From assembly GCA_017508135.1 (NCBI GenBank), contig JAFVZN010000057.1, positions 1 through 46,386 on the forward strand: 46,386 bases of DNA, in the 5' to 3' direction. The notes under the pieces are model-generated. The model did no database searches. It had not been told where the DNA came from and saw only the letters and a list, made by a program, of their open reading frames with translations. Positions 16,427 through 24,887 of the stretch are shown piece after piece. Both the position numbers and the translations under genes were made by a program. Each line of letters starts with the position of its first letter. The stretch's first letter is position 1. The stretch is from Lentisphaeria bacterium (GTDB lineage Bacteria; Verrucomicrobiota; Lentisphaeria; Victivallales; Victivallaceae).

Positions 16427-16428
16427 TC

Positions 16429-17190
16429 ATGGCTAAACGGGCATTTGCAATCGCATCCCATCCGGATGATATCGAGTTCATGATGGCGGGTACGCTTATC
16501 CGCCTCAAAGAACTCGGTTATGAGATCCACTACATGAATATTGCCGACGGCGCGCTCGGCGGCAATATGCTCAACCATCGGGAACTGGCTGCCCGCCGCC
16601 GCGAAGAGGCGATGGAAGCTGCCAAAATCATCGGTGCCGTTTTCCACGAATCCATCACCCACGACCTCGAAGTGTTCTACAACACCGAACAGCTCACCAA
16701 GGTGGTGCGGGAAGTGCGTGCCGTCGACCCGGAAATAGTGCTGACCCATGGGCCCTTTGACTACATGGAAGACCATATCAATGCCGGACGTCTGGCGGTT
16801 TCCGCCGCGTTCTGCCGCGGTATGGGCAACTTCCGCGGAGCGGAGGATATTGCGCCTGTGATGACGGATGTTGCGGTTTACCACAGCCTGCCGCTGTCGC
16901 TGAAAGATCAGCTCAACCGTCCGGTCACTCCCGATATTTTTGTCGATGTGACTTCCACCATCCCGACCAAGCGTGCCATGCTCAACTGCCACCAGACCCA
17001 GAAACAGTGGCTGGATGAAAGTCAGGGCATGGATGCTTATCTGGAAGATATGGTCTCCCGCGCCAAAGCGATGGGTGATCTTTGCGGCTTCTGCGATTAT
17101 GCGGAAGGCTGGATCCGGCACAACCCCAACGGGTTCTGCCCGGATAACTTCGACCCGCTCGGCGTTATTGCCCGTCCGGCGGTAAAGTAA
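16429..17190 (+). CDS. LmbE/PIG-L family deacetylase
   Basis: 253 residues from ATG 16429, two bases after the stop of the NagB-like gene, so translation is likely coupled. The zinc-binding motif SHPDD is at residues 10-14, and the third ligand is probably the His in MEDHINAGRLA, as in family members. NIADGALGG and HRELAARRREEAMEAAKIIG are also typical. The family removes acetyl groups from N-acetylglucosamine derivatives, including chitobiose in some archaea. Together with the NagB-like neighbour it could supply the deacetylation step normally done by NagA, which is absent from this window. Cytoplasmic, no signal peptide. Confidence 0.85.
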   Translation: MAKRAFAIASHPDDIEFMMAGTLIRLKELGYEIHYMNIADGALGGNMLNHRELAARRREEAMEAAKIIGAVFHESITHDLEVFYNTEQLTKVVREVRAVDPEIVLTHGPFDYMEDHINAGRLAVSAAFCRGMGNFRGAEDIAPVMTDVAVYHSLPLSLKDQLNRPVTPDIFVDVTSTIPTKRAMLNCHQTQKQWLDESQGMDAYLEDMVSRAKAMGDLCGFCDYAEGWIRHNPNGFCPDNFDPLGVIARPAVK

Positions 17191-17200
17191 GTTGATGGAA

Positions 17201-17249
17201 CCGGAAGGAGGGGGAGTTTTCCTCTCCTTCCGGATCATATCCTTTTTTT
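17201..17249 (+). terminator. Intrinsic terminator after the LmbE-type gene
   Basis: Stem CCGGAAGGAG (17201-17210) with CTCCTTCCGG ending at 17233, followed by seven T at 17243-17249. Confidence 0.8.
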
Positions 17250-17282
17250 AAGACGGGGAATATTGCCCGTGCTTATTACAAA

Positions 17283-17969
17283 ATGCTTGATGATTTTTCT
17301 GTGATAATCGCCGCCGGAGGCAGTTCAAAACGTTACGGTGAGCGGAATAAACTGTTGGAGATGCTGGGCGGTCTGCCGGTGTTTCTTCACAGTGTCAAAA
17401 ACTTTTCAACGCTCTGTAAAGCGGAGAATATGGTTGTCGTCGTGCAGCGGGAGTCGTTGGAAAAATACCGGGAGACCGCCGAACATTTTCTTCCGGAGCT
17501 GAAGATAAACTTTATTCCCGGCGGAAGTGACCGTACCGGGTCGGTCCGGAACGGATTGGATTTTCTTCCGGCAAAACGCGGGCTTGTTGCCGTTCACGAT
17601 GCGGCACGGCCGCTGGCAGGAGCTGAACTGCTTGAACGTGTCGCCGAACGGGCGGCAGTTACCGGCGGTGCCATCGCCGCAGTGAAGGTGGTCGATTCAT
17701 TGAAGTTGACCGGTAAAAACGGCATGATCATCTCGCCGGTGAGCCGGGATGATCTGTACCGGGCGGAAACGCCGCAGATATTTGATATAGAGTTATTGCG
17801 TCAGGCGTATGACAAGTGCAGCACGGTCAGCGCAACTGACGATGCAGAGATAATGAGATTGGCAGGTTTTCCGGTCGAGGTGGTCGAAACAGGAGCGTTC
17901 AATTTGAAACTCACCACCGCCGGAGATTTGGATTTATTGAAACTATTTTATAACGCAGCAGGGAAGTGA
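17283..17969 (+). CDS. ispD: 2-C-methyl-D-erythritol 4-phosphate cytidylyltransferase
   Basis: 228 residues. The nucleotide-binding signature IIAAGGSSKRYG is at residues 8-19 with the following Lys of RNKLLE; FIPGGSDRTGSVRNGL, VHDAARPL and FNLKLTTAGDLDLL are standard IspD motifs. It joins CTP to methylerythritol phosphate in the non-mevalonate isoprenoid pathway. No convincing ribosome site precedes ATG 17283 and I see no clear promoter in the 33 bp after the upstream terminator; a short-leader or leaderless transcript is possible. Its stop overlaps the start of the sigma factor gene by one base. Confidence 0.93.
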   Translation: MLDDFSVIIAAGGSSKRYGERNKLLEMLGGLPVFLHSVKNFSTLCKAENMVVVVQRESLEKYRETAEHFLPELKINFIPGGSDRTGSVRNGLDFLPAKRGLVAVHDAARPLAGAELLERVAERAAVTGGAIAAVKVVDSLKLTGKNGMIISPVSRDDLYRAETPQIFDIELLRQAYDKCSTVSATDDAEIMRLAGFPVEVVETGAFNLKLTTAGDLDLLKLFYNAAGK

Positions 17970-19321
17970 TGGGCACTATTCCGGATACATCGCGGAGCGA
18001 ACAGGACATTGATTCACTGGGCGTATATATGCGCGGACTCAATGAGCTTGGGGATTACTCTGCCGAACAGCAGAGCCGGTTGTGCCGCAGTTTTCAGGAG
18101 GTATCCGACCGGTTGCGTGAAGTTATTTGTACATTCGGATTTGTGCCGCGGGAGTATCTGCGGATAATTGATAATATCCTGGAAAGCGGCGCGGAAATAG
18201 CGGATGCTTTTCTGGTCTCCTCTCTGAAATCTATGGGAGAGACCCGGGGGGAACAGCTGCGGAGTTTGCGCGAGTGGCGGGGGTGCATCAGCGATGTGCT
18301 TGCCAAACTGGAACAGGAATTTTCCACCGGCGGAGATTGCACACTGCTGCGCCGGGAATTGGCGGAAGTGATGATACGCTACAAGTTGACGTTGCAGCAG
18401 ATATACATTCTGCTGGATGTCGGAGCCAATTACTTGCGCATGATCGACAAGAATTTTGATTGGGGCAGGGAATTGCATTTGCCGGAAGGCGGCGATTTCA
18501 GCTTCATTGAAGAGAAATTTCTCCACAAAAATTCTGAATTGCCCGACAAAGCACGGGAATTGAGTGCCGCGATAGAAGATTTGCAAAACGTCCGCAACGC
18601 CCTGATAGAAGCCAATTTGAAGCTGGTCGTAAGCATCGCGCGCCGCTATTGTTCCCAGAAACTTCTCCTCGGTGACCTGATACAGGAGGGCAACCTCGGA
18701 TTGATGCGGGCATTGGAGCGCATCGACTTTTCACTGGGCTACCGATTCAGCACTTACGCCAGCTGGTGGATACGTCACCGCATCCTGCGGGCTGTGAACT
18801 GCACCGCGCGGGTCATCCGGATGCCCATGCACATGATAAAGTTGATAAACGATATAAATCTGGCGGAACAGCGTTTCATCCAGCTGAACGACCGGGAACC
18901 GGAGATAGATGAACTTGCCAAAATGCTGGAACTTCCTGTTGCCCGGGTGAGTGCGGTCCGCAAGATGGTGGTGCAGACGGTCTCCTTGCAGTCCCATGTC
19001 AGCAACGGAGATGATTCGACGGAGCTGGGTGATTTTATAGCGGACAGTTCCTCCCGGTCACCGGAGGCGGAGCTTAACCGGAAGGTGTTGTCTGAACGTT
19101 TGCAGTTGATGCTGAAAACTCTCCCGGAACGCGAACAGCAGTTGTTGATAATGCGGTTCGGGCTTTTCGGGCAGCCGGTCTTTACTCTGGCGGAGATAAG
19201 TTCCCACTTCAAGCTGACCCGGGAACGGATACGTCAGATCGAATTGCGGCTTATTTCCAAGCTGCGGTCACCGGAAAAGCTGAAATTTATCGACGGAACT
19301 GTCGATTTTGATGATTTTTAA
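17969..19321 (+). CDS. Sigma-70 family RNA polymerase sigma factor, group 2-like
   Basis: 450 residues from ATG 17969 (TGATG overlap with ispD); GTG 17966 is an alternative. Region 1.2-like start SLGVYMRGLNELGDYSAEQQ, then about 150 residues of non-conserved helical sequence as in RpoD, region 2 from about residue 207 (NLKLVVSIARRY, DLIQEGNLGLMRALERIDF, FSTYASWWIRHRI), region 2.4/3 (TARVIRMPMHMIKLINDIN) and region 4 with the helix-turn-helix LAEISSHFKLTRERIRQIE near residue 410. The region 2.4 WWIR and region 4 motifs predict recognition of ordinary -35/-10 promoters. It may be an alternative housekeeping-like sigma. Its place between ispD and an ABC importer gives no clue to its regulon. Confidence 0.9.
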   Translation: MGTIPDTSRSEQDIDSLGVYMRGLNELGDYSAEQQSRLCRSFQEVSDRLREVICTFGFVPREYLRIIDNILESGAEIADAFLVSSLKSMGETRGEQLRSLREWRGCISDVLAKLEQEFSTGGDCTLLRRELAEVMIRYKLTLQQIYILLDVGANYLRMIDKNFDWGRELHLPEGGDFSFIEEKFLHKNSELPDKARELSAAIEDLQNVRNALIEANLKLVVSIARRYCSQKLLLGDLIQEGNLGLMRALERIDFSLGYRFSTYASWWIRHRILRAVNCTARVIRMPMHMIKLINDINLAEQRFIQLNDREPEIDELAKMLELPVARVSAVRKMVVQTVSLQSHVSNGDDSTELGDFIADSSSRSPEAELNRKVLSERLQLMLKTLPEREQQLLIMRFGLFGQPVFTLAEISSHFKLTRERIRQIELRLISKLRSPEKLKFIDGTVDFDDF

Positions 19322-19336
19322 CAGGAATGGAGAATT

Positions 19337-20359
19337 ATGGGAACTGTATCGCTTAAAAACATTTGCAAAAGTTTTACTCCGGGTGTTCCGGTGTTGGACG
19401 ATCTCAATCTGGAGATAAAATCCGGAGAGTTGTTTTTTCTGCTCGGACCATCCGGGTGCGGTAAATCCACCCTGATGCGGATATTGTCCGGATTGACCGC
19501 CGCAGACTCCGGGAGCATCAGTTTTGACGGAGTTGAAGTGCAGGATCTGCCGCCGGAAAAACGGCAGGCGGCGATGGTCTTTCAGAATTACGCATTGTGG
19601 CCGCACATGACGGTCTTTGAAAATGTCGCTTTCGGTCTCAAGATCCGCAAACTGCCCCGGAAAGAGGTGCAGGAACGGGTGATGGAAGCGTTGGAAATGG
19701 TTCACCTCGCTGATTGCGCCGACCGCAAAGCTCCGCAGCTCTCCGGCGGACAGCAGCAGCGGGTGGCGTTGGCGCGGGCATTGGCGGTGGACCCGCCGCT
19801 GCTGCTGCTGGATGAACCGCTTTCCAATTTGGATGCACGTTTGCGTGATGCCATGCGGGAGGAGATTTCCGCCATCTGTGCCAAGCGCGGATTTACTGCG
19901 CTTTATGTTACCCATGACCGGCAGGAGGCGTTGAGCATGGCTGACCGTATGGGAGTGATGAAAGATGGCAAGATCCGGCAGATCGGTACGCCGCGCGAGT
20001 TGTATGAGCGTCCGGCTGACCGCTTCTGCGCGGAGTTTCTCGGAGATATAAACTTTATTGACGGTACGGTCGATAACGGGAACTTTTCCTGCAGTTTCGG
20101 AACCTTCCCGGTCACCGGAGAGGGTTCCGGAAAACATACCGCCGCCATCCGCCCGGAGCGTATCGCATTCGCCAATGAAAATGAAGATGGTTTTGATGCC
20201 GAATTAGTTTCCGGCAGTTATCTCGGCGATTGCAGCAGCTGGATCTGCCGCGCCGGAAACGCCGATCTGGTGGTGCGGGAATTTGCCCCGGAAGAGCGTA
20301 CACCCGGTGAGCATGTGCGCTTGAAGTTCGCCCCCGGACGGCTGATGATACTGGAGTAA
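19337..20359 (+). CDS. ABC transporter ATP-binding protein, ferric iron/polyamine type
   Basis: 340 residues, ATG behind GGAGAATT. Walker A GPSGCGKST at 37-45, Q-loop MVFQNYALWPHMTV, signature LSGGQQQRVALARAL near 135-149, Walker B LLLLDEPLSNLDA, and the switch His in LYVTHDRQEALSMADR. The C-terminal ~100 residues form a TOBE-like regulatory domain (IRPERIAF). This subgroup energises binding-protein-dependent importers of the FbpC/PotA type. Only 15 bp after the sigma gene and 7 bp before the binding-protein gene, so the three transporter genes belong to the ispD operon. Confidence 0.9.
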   Translation: MGTVSLKNICKSFTPGVPVLDDLNLEIKSGELFFLLGPSGCGKSTLMRILSGLTAADSGSISFDGVEVQDLPPEKRQAAMVFQNYALWPHMTVFENVAFGLKIRKLPRKEVQERVMEALEMVHLADCADRKAPQLSGGQQQRVALARALAVDPPLLLLDEPLSNLDARLRDAMREEISAICAKRGFTALYVTHDRQEALSMADRMGVMKDGKIRQIGTPRELYERPADRFCAEFLGDINFIDGTVDNGNFSCSFGTFPVTGEGSGKHTAAIRPERIAFANENEDGFDAELVSGSYLGDCSSWICRAGNADLVVREFAPEERTPGEHVRLKFAPGRLMILE

Positions 20360-20366
20360 AGGTGAA

Positions 20367-21932
20367 ATGTTGCTGCGCAGACTTGTAATTTGTTTTATCC
20401 TTTTTGCCGCGCTGCTGGCGGTTCCCTTTTACTTCCGCAAAACTGACGGCGTGCCGCCGGTCGAAGATGGTGCTGACCGTCTGGTGATCATTTCCGCGCA
20501 CAATAAAAGTGTCCGTGACGAATATGAGATCGCTTTCCGGAAACACTACAAAGCCAGGTTCGGAAAGGATATCGTGCTGGACTTCCGCTCTCCCGGCGGA
20601 ACCTCGGATATCGTCCGTTATATCGAAGACAGCTATACGGCAAAATTCCGGCAGTATTGTGAAGAAAAAAATATTCCCTGGAAGAGCGAATATGCCGATA
20701 TTTTCCGCAATCCCACCATGGCTTCCCACCCCATACGGAAAGCGTTTCTGGAATCTGATGTCAGCATCGGCATAGATGTTTTTGCCGGCGGCGGAACCTT
20801 CAACCACGACCGCCTTGCCAAGCGCGGATATGCCGTTGACGGTAAAGTAAAAGAGCGGCATCCAGAATATTTTGCTCCGGGATCCATGCCGCAGAACTTC
20901 GGCGGCGATGTTATCTATGACCCATTGGGAAGGTATTACGGCGTGGTGCTGACCACTTTCGGTATGCTGTACAACATCGACCGGATGCAGGAGATGGCTG
21001 ACCCCACGCCGCCGGTGCGGTGGAAAGATATCGGAGATGCGCGCTTTTTCCGGCAGGTGATCGTTGCCGACCCCAGCAAATCCGGTTCTGCCAACAAGTG
21101 TTTTGAAATCATCCTTCAACAGTGCATGGCGGAAGCCGGTGAACCGGTCAAAGGGTGGTACAACGGTATAAATCTGCTTAAACGCATCTTTGCCAACGCG
21201 CGGACGATCACCGATTCCGCCAGCAAAGTCGTGCGCGACGTCGGCATTGGAGAAGGTGCCGTCGGTACTGCGATCGACACCTACGGCTTTACCGAAGTCG
21301 AGTGGAGCGAAAAGATATTCAACGGCAGATCCCGCGTGGTCTATGTCACCCCCAAAGGCGGTACGGCAGTATCCAGCGACCCGGTGCAGATCTTGCGCGG
21401 CGCACCGAACCGGAAAGCTGCGGAGGAGTTTGTCGATTTTCTGCTCTCCATTGAAGGACAGAAACTTCACGCTTTCAAAGTCGGCACTCCCGGCGGCGCA
21501 GTCAAAGCGTCGATCAGCCGTCCGGCAGTACGGCGGGAACTGTATGCTCCGGAATACCGGAAATATCTCTTCCAGCCGGATTATGACCCGTACAAGTCCG
21601 GTGCAGACTTCAAATACCGTCCGCAATGGACGGGAAGATATTATTCTCTGCTGCAGATGGTGATAAAGAGTATCATGCTCGACACCCATTTGGAACTTCA
21701 GCGGGCATGGGAGGCGATCATTGCCGCCGGAGGACCGGAGGCGGTACCGGAGGCGATGAAATATTTCAACGCGCTGCCGTTCAGTTATAAGGAGGCATCT
21801 GCCGCCGCCGCCAAGCTGCGCAAAGGTAACGGACGGAGTGCCGCTGATGTCGCGGCTGAGTTGCGGAAGTGGAACGATTTTGCCCGGGAAAATTACCGTA
21901 AGGCAGAAAAACTTGCGAGAGAAAAAAGATGA
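20367..21932 (+). CDS. ABC transporter extracellular solute-binding protein
   Basis: 521 residues, ATG behind AAAGGTGA. The N-terminal hydrophobic segment LVICFILFAALLAVPFYF is an uncleaved anchor or signal; there is no lipobox Cys. VIISAHNKSVRDEYEIAFRK, RSPGGTSDIVRYI and RMQEMADPTPPVRWKDI resemble iron(III)-type (FbpA/AfuA) binding proteins. It is about 150 residues longer than typical members, the extra length lying partly after the N-lobe and partly at the C-terminal helical end. The context (ATPase before, fused permease after) fits an importer. Iron is the likeliest ligand by family but phosphonate- or sugar-phosphate-type ligands cannot be excluded. Confidence 0.8.
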   Translation: MLLRRLVICFILFAALLAVPFYFRKTDGVPPVEDGADRLVIISAHNKSVRDEYEIAFRKHYKARFGKDIVLDFRSPGGTSDIVRYIEDSYTAKFRQYCEEKNIPWKSEYADIFRNPTMASHPIRKAFLESDVSIGIDVFAGGGTFNHDRLAKRGYAVDGKVKERHPEYFAPGSMPQNFGGDVIYDPLGRYYGVVLTTFGMLYNIDRMQEMADPTPPVRWKDIGDARFFRQVIVADPSKSGSANKCFEIILQQCMAEAGEPVKGWYNGINLLKRIFANARTITDSASKVVRDVGIGEGAVGTAIDTYGFTEVEWSEKIFNGRSRVVYVTPKGGTAVSSDPVQILRGAPNRKAAEEFVDFLLSIEGQKLHAFKVGTPGGAVKASISRPAVRRELYAPEYRKYLFQPDYDPYKSGADFKYRPQWTGRYYSLLQMVIKSIMLDTHLELQRAWEAIIAAGGPEAVPEAMKYFNALPFSYKEASAAAAKLRKGNGRSAADVAAELRKWNDFARENYRKAEKLAREKR

Positions 21933-23602
21933 AGATAAACCGGATTTTTCAATATGGTACGATGGCGGCACTGGTGCTGTTTCTGAGCGTGTTTCTGCTG
22001 CTGCCGGTGTTTATAGTCATTCAGGTCGGATGTGACTGGTCACTGATAATGGAGGTGTGCCGCAGTCAGGTTTACCGCGAGGGGTTGCTCAACAGTTTGC
22101 AGATCGCCGTGGTGACGACTTTGATGGTGGCGGTGATCTCAGTGCCGCTGGCACTGCTTTATGACCGGTTCGATTTCCCCGGGCGGGAGTGGTGTTCACT
22201 GGCGATGCTGCTGCCGATGATACTGCCGCCGTTTGTGGGAGCGTTGGGATTCCAGCAATTGCTCGGGCATTACGGCGTGTTCAATTCGATACTGGTCGCG
22301 CTGGGCTTTGAAAGAGTGGATTTCCTCAGCGGGAACGGCGTATTCTGGTCGGTGTGTTTTATTGAAGCACTGCACCTCTATCCCATATTCTACTTGAACA
22401 TCGTCACCGCCTTGGGGAACATCGACCCGGCGTTGAACGAAGCCGGTGCCAATCTCGGCGGCAACAAGTGGCAGCGTTTCTTCCGGATAACTCTGCCGCT
22501 GATGCGGCCGGGCTTGCTGGCAGGCGGAAGCATCGTGCTGGTGTGGAGCTTCACTGAAATGGGAACGCCGCTGATGTTCGGCTTTACCCGGGTGGCTCCG
22601 GTGCAGATACTCAACGGCTTGAACGAGCTTGAAACCAATCCGTTGCCCTACACGCTGGTATTGATAATGCTGATCGTATCGGCACTGCTTTATCTGGTTT
22701 CCCGGCTGGCGCTGGGCGGCAGCAGCAACGCAACTCCGGTCAAAGGGAATACCAGTTCGTCATCGGTGAAGCTCGCTTCATGGAAGAAATTTCTGCCGGG
22801 TGCGGCATTTGTGCTGGTGTCGCTTTGCGCGATCCTGCCCCATCTGGCACTTTTGGGGATCGCTTTCGGAAAGAATTATTACAACACCATTTTGCCGCAG
22901 GGATTTACTCTTGAACACTTCGACAGTGCGCTTTCCAATGTGCTGGTCCTGCCCTCCATCGGCAACAGTTTGCGGTATTCGTTTCTGGCGATGCTGGTCG
23001 CGGTTACCGTCGGTGTGATAGTGGCGTTGGCATCGGTGCGGTGGAAACTGCGCGGTTCGGCGGCATTGGATCTGCTTTCCATGCTGCCGCTGGCGGTGCC
23101 GGGAGTGGTGGTGGCGTTCGGTTTTCTCGGGATGACGGTGAAATTCTCCTGGGCGGCGGCACTCTTTGACCCGGTGGAGAATCCGTTATGGCTGCTGGCG
23201 ATCGCGTATGCGGTGCGCCGGATACCATACGTTGTGCGTTCGGTCGGTTCCGGTTTGGAACAGACTCCGGAGGAACTGGAAAATGCGGCGCGCAACTTCG
23301 GTGCATCGGCGTGGCAGGTGTTGTGCAGGATCACCCTGCCGCTGATAGTTGCCAACTTGCTGGTCGGAGGGTTGTTCGCCTTCAGTTTCTCGATGCTTGA
23401 GGTATCGGATTCGCTGATACTGGCGCAGAAAAGTGAATTTTTCCCCATCACCAAGGCACTCTTTGAGCTGTCGCAGATCCTGGGTTCCGGACCGAGTTCG
23501 GCAAGTGCATTCGGTGTCTGGGCGATGTGTTTCCTGGCGGTCACGCTTATTGCGGCGGGGGTGCTTCTGGGAAAAAGGATCGGCAGCATCTTCAAATTTT
23601 GA
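21929..23602 (+). CDS. ABC transporter permease with two fused permease domains (FbpB-like)
   Basis: 557 residues, overlapping the binding-protein gene by 4 bp (ATGA). About twelve hydrophobic segments. Two BPD-type loops are visible: ALNEAGANLGGNKWQRFFRITLP in the first half and ELENAARNFGASAWQVLCRITLP in the second, each matching the EAA consensus that contacts the ATPase. Fused two-domain permeases of this kind are typical of ferric iron importers. Last gene of the ispD-sigma-ABC operon; no strong terminator follows before the next promoter at 23631. Confidence 0.88.
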   Translation: MKINRIFQYGTMAALVLFLSVFLLLPVFIVIQVGCDWSLIMEVCRSQVYREGLLNSLQIAVVTTLMVAVISVPLALLYDRFDFPGREWCSLAMLLPMILPPFVGALGFQQLLGHYGVFNSILVALGFERVDFLSGNGVFWSVCFIEALHLYPIFYLNIVTALGNIDPALNEAGANLGGNKWQRFFRITLPLMRPGLLAGGSIVLVWSFTEMGTPLMFGFTRVAPVQILNGLNELETNPLPYTLVLIMLIVSALLYLVSRLALGGSSNATPVKGNTSSSSVKLASWKKFLPGAAFVLVSLCAILPHLALLGIAFGKNYYNTILPQGFTLEHFDSALSNVLVLPSIGNSLRYSFLAMLVAVTVGVIVALASVRWKLRGSAALDLLSMLPLAVPGVVVAFGFLGMTVKFSWAAALFDPVENPLWLLAIAYAVRRIPYVVRSVGSGLEQTPEELENAARNFGASAWQVLCRITLPLIVANLLVGGLFAFSFSMLEVSDSLILAQKSEFFPITKALFELSQILGSGPSSASAFGVWAMCFLAVTLIAAGVLLGKRIGSIFKF

Positions 23603-23630
23603 AAAAATACCGCGCTGTCAGAGCGAAACC

Positions 23631-23659
23631 TTGAATTTTGTCGGGCGGCAGTGTATATT
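23631..23659 (+). promoter_or_regulatory. Promoter of the rsmE-lipoprotein operon
   Basis: TTGAAT (23631-23636), 17-bp spacer, TATATT (23654-23659), with AGGAAG ahead of ATG 23694. Confidence 0.65.
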
Positions 23660-23693
23660 TACTGTTTGTTGAAATCGAACAGCAGGAAGTTTT

Positions 23694-24887
23694 ATGCATA
23701 GAATATTTTGTCAGGAAATTCCCGGTGAAGGAACTGTGTTTTCACCGGAAGCGCGGGAGGCGGAACATCTTTTCAAGGTGTTCCGGGCGCGTCCCGGAGA
23801 GGCAGTCGAAATGCTCGACGGCAGAGGAAACCGCGCCCGGGGCGAGGTGCTGCCCCAGCGGCAGATCAAGGTCACAGCCTGTGAACACATTTCTGAACCT
23901 GCGGAAAAACTTCATCTTTGCTGTGCGCTCCCCCGGCGGCAGAAGCTTGATGCTCTGCTGAAACAGGCAACCGAACTTGGCGCATGGACGATCCGTCCGG
24001 TGCATTGTGAACGCTCCGTCGCAGAGGGTAATCCCCGGGAACGGTGGGAAGTGCTGCTTAAAGAGGCGTGCAAACAGTCGGGCAACGCTTATCTGCCGGA
24101 GATCCGTTGTGAACAGAAACTTTCTGCCGTTCTTGCTGAATTGAAAGCTGAAGGTGTTGATATTTTTTACGGCAGTGTCAAACCGCTTCCTGCGGATCCC
24201 GGTGCGCCGGTAAAGGCGCGTTCCAAGGCGGTGTTCATCGGTCCGGAAGGCGGGTTTACCGATGAGGAGATATCTGAGATCGAAGCTGCCGGAGGGAAAC
24301 CGCTGAATCTCGGACCGCATATCTTACGCTTGGAAACGGCGGCAGTTGCGGCACTGGCAGTGTTGCGATTTTTGTCTTTTATCTGCTGTTTCGGGATTAT
24401 GGCACTTGCCATTTCCGGATGCGAACAGGCGGATATGAAGAAAAATCCGCTGTTTTTGAAAGCAGAGAAGCTGAGCAGCGATGGAAAGTTTGAGGATGCC
24501 CGGAGGTTTTTACGGCAGGCGGTCGCCCGTTACCCGGAATCCGCCGAAGCGTATCTGGCACTGGGAAAACTCTGCGAAGAGGAGCTTGACGACAAGCTGG
24601 AGGCGATATACTGTTACCGCAACTTTCTGCAATTTTCCCCTGCCGGTGATCCGCGGCGGGAGAGTGTGGAGAAGTTTATTGCCGGATTGGAAAAACAGCT
24701 TGCAAATGAGTTCCTCCAAAAGTCGGAGGAAGTGGCGAAGTTGAAGAAGGACAATCACAATCTGCTGACCGAACTGAATCTTGCCAAACGATTGATAATG
24801 AGCAATCAGCGCAAGATAAAAGATTTGAACGCTCAGCTTAAAGCGGCACAGCAGCGGCGCGGAAACAACAAGAGGAGAATGCGATGA
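23694..24887 (+). CDS. rsmE: 16S rRNA m3U1498 methyltransferase RsmE fused in frame to a TPR lipoprotein
   Basis: 397 residues, ATG behind AGGAAG. Residues 1 to about 225 are a complete RsmE: PUA-like N-domain (EAEHLFKVFRARPGE), LPRRQKLDALLKQATELG, FIGPEGGFTDEEI and the knot motif LGPHILRLETAAVAALAVL. There is no stop; the frame continues directly into a lipoprotein signal, FLSFICCFGIMALAISGC, with lipobox Cys243, then TPR-like helices (residues 255-330, SSDGKFEDARRFLRQAVARY) and a C-terminal coiled coil rich in Lys/Gln. RsmE is cytoplasmic, while the tail is predicted to be exported, so either the protein is a membrane-spanning fusion or an internal start (GTG 24360 or TTG 24363) makes the lipoprotein separately. 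A sequencing error removing a stop is possible. Confidence 0.85.
   Translation: MHRIFCQEIPGEGTVFSPEAREAEHLFKVFRARPGEAVEMLDGRGNRARGEVLPQRQIKVTACEHISEPAEKLHLCCALPRRQKLDALLKQATELGAWTIRPVHCERSVAEGNPRERWEVLLKEACKQSGNAYLPEIRCEQKLSAVLAELKAEGVDIFYGSVKPLPADPGAPVKARSKAVFIGPEGGFTDEEISEIEAAGGKPLNLGPHILRLETAAVAALAVLRFLSFICCFGIMALAISGCEQADMKKNPLFLKAEKLSSDGKFEDARRFLRQAVARYPESAEAYLALGKLCEEELDDKLEAIYCYRNFLQFSPAGDPRRESVEKFIAGLEKQLANEFLQKSEEVAKLKKDNHNLLTELNLAKRLIMSNQRKIKDLNAQLKAAQQRRGNNKRRMR
24360..24887 (+). CDS. Possible internal start of the TPR lipoprotein inside the rsmE frame
   Basis: GTG 24360 (or TTG 24363) would give a 175-residue lipoprotein with a 20-residue signal and acylated Cys21. This product would make sense topologically. 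The upstream ribosome site is weak, so translation would depend on coupling or on the full-length fusion. Listed as an alternative product, not as an additional certain gene. Confidence 0.4.
   Translation: MLRFLSFICCFGIMALAISGCEQADMKKNPLFLKAEKLSSDGKFEDARRFLRQAVARYPESAEAYLALGKLCEEELDDKLEAIYCYRNFLQFSPAGDPRRESVEKFIAGLEKQLANEFLQKSEEVAKLKKDNHNLLTELNLAKRLIMSNQRKIKDLNAQLKAAQQRRGNNKRRMR

Noticed and set aside
20112..21971. 619-codon minus-strand ORF
   Set aside because: Shadow of the ABC binding-protein gene; long antisense frames are common here because of codon bias.
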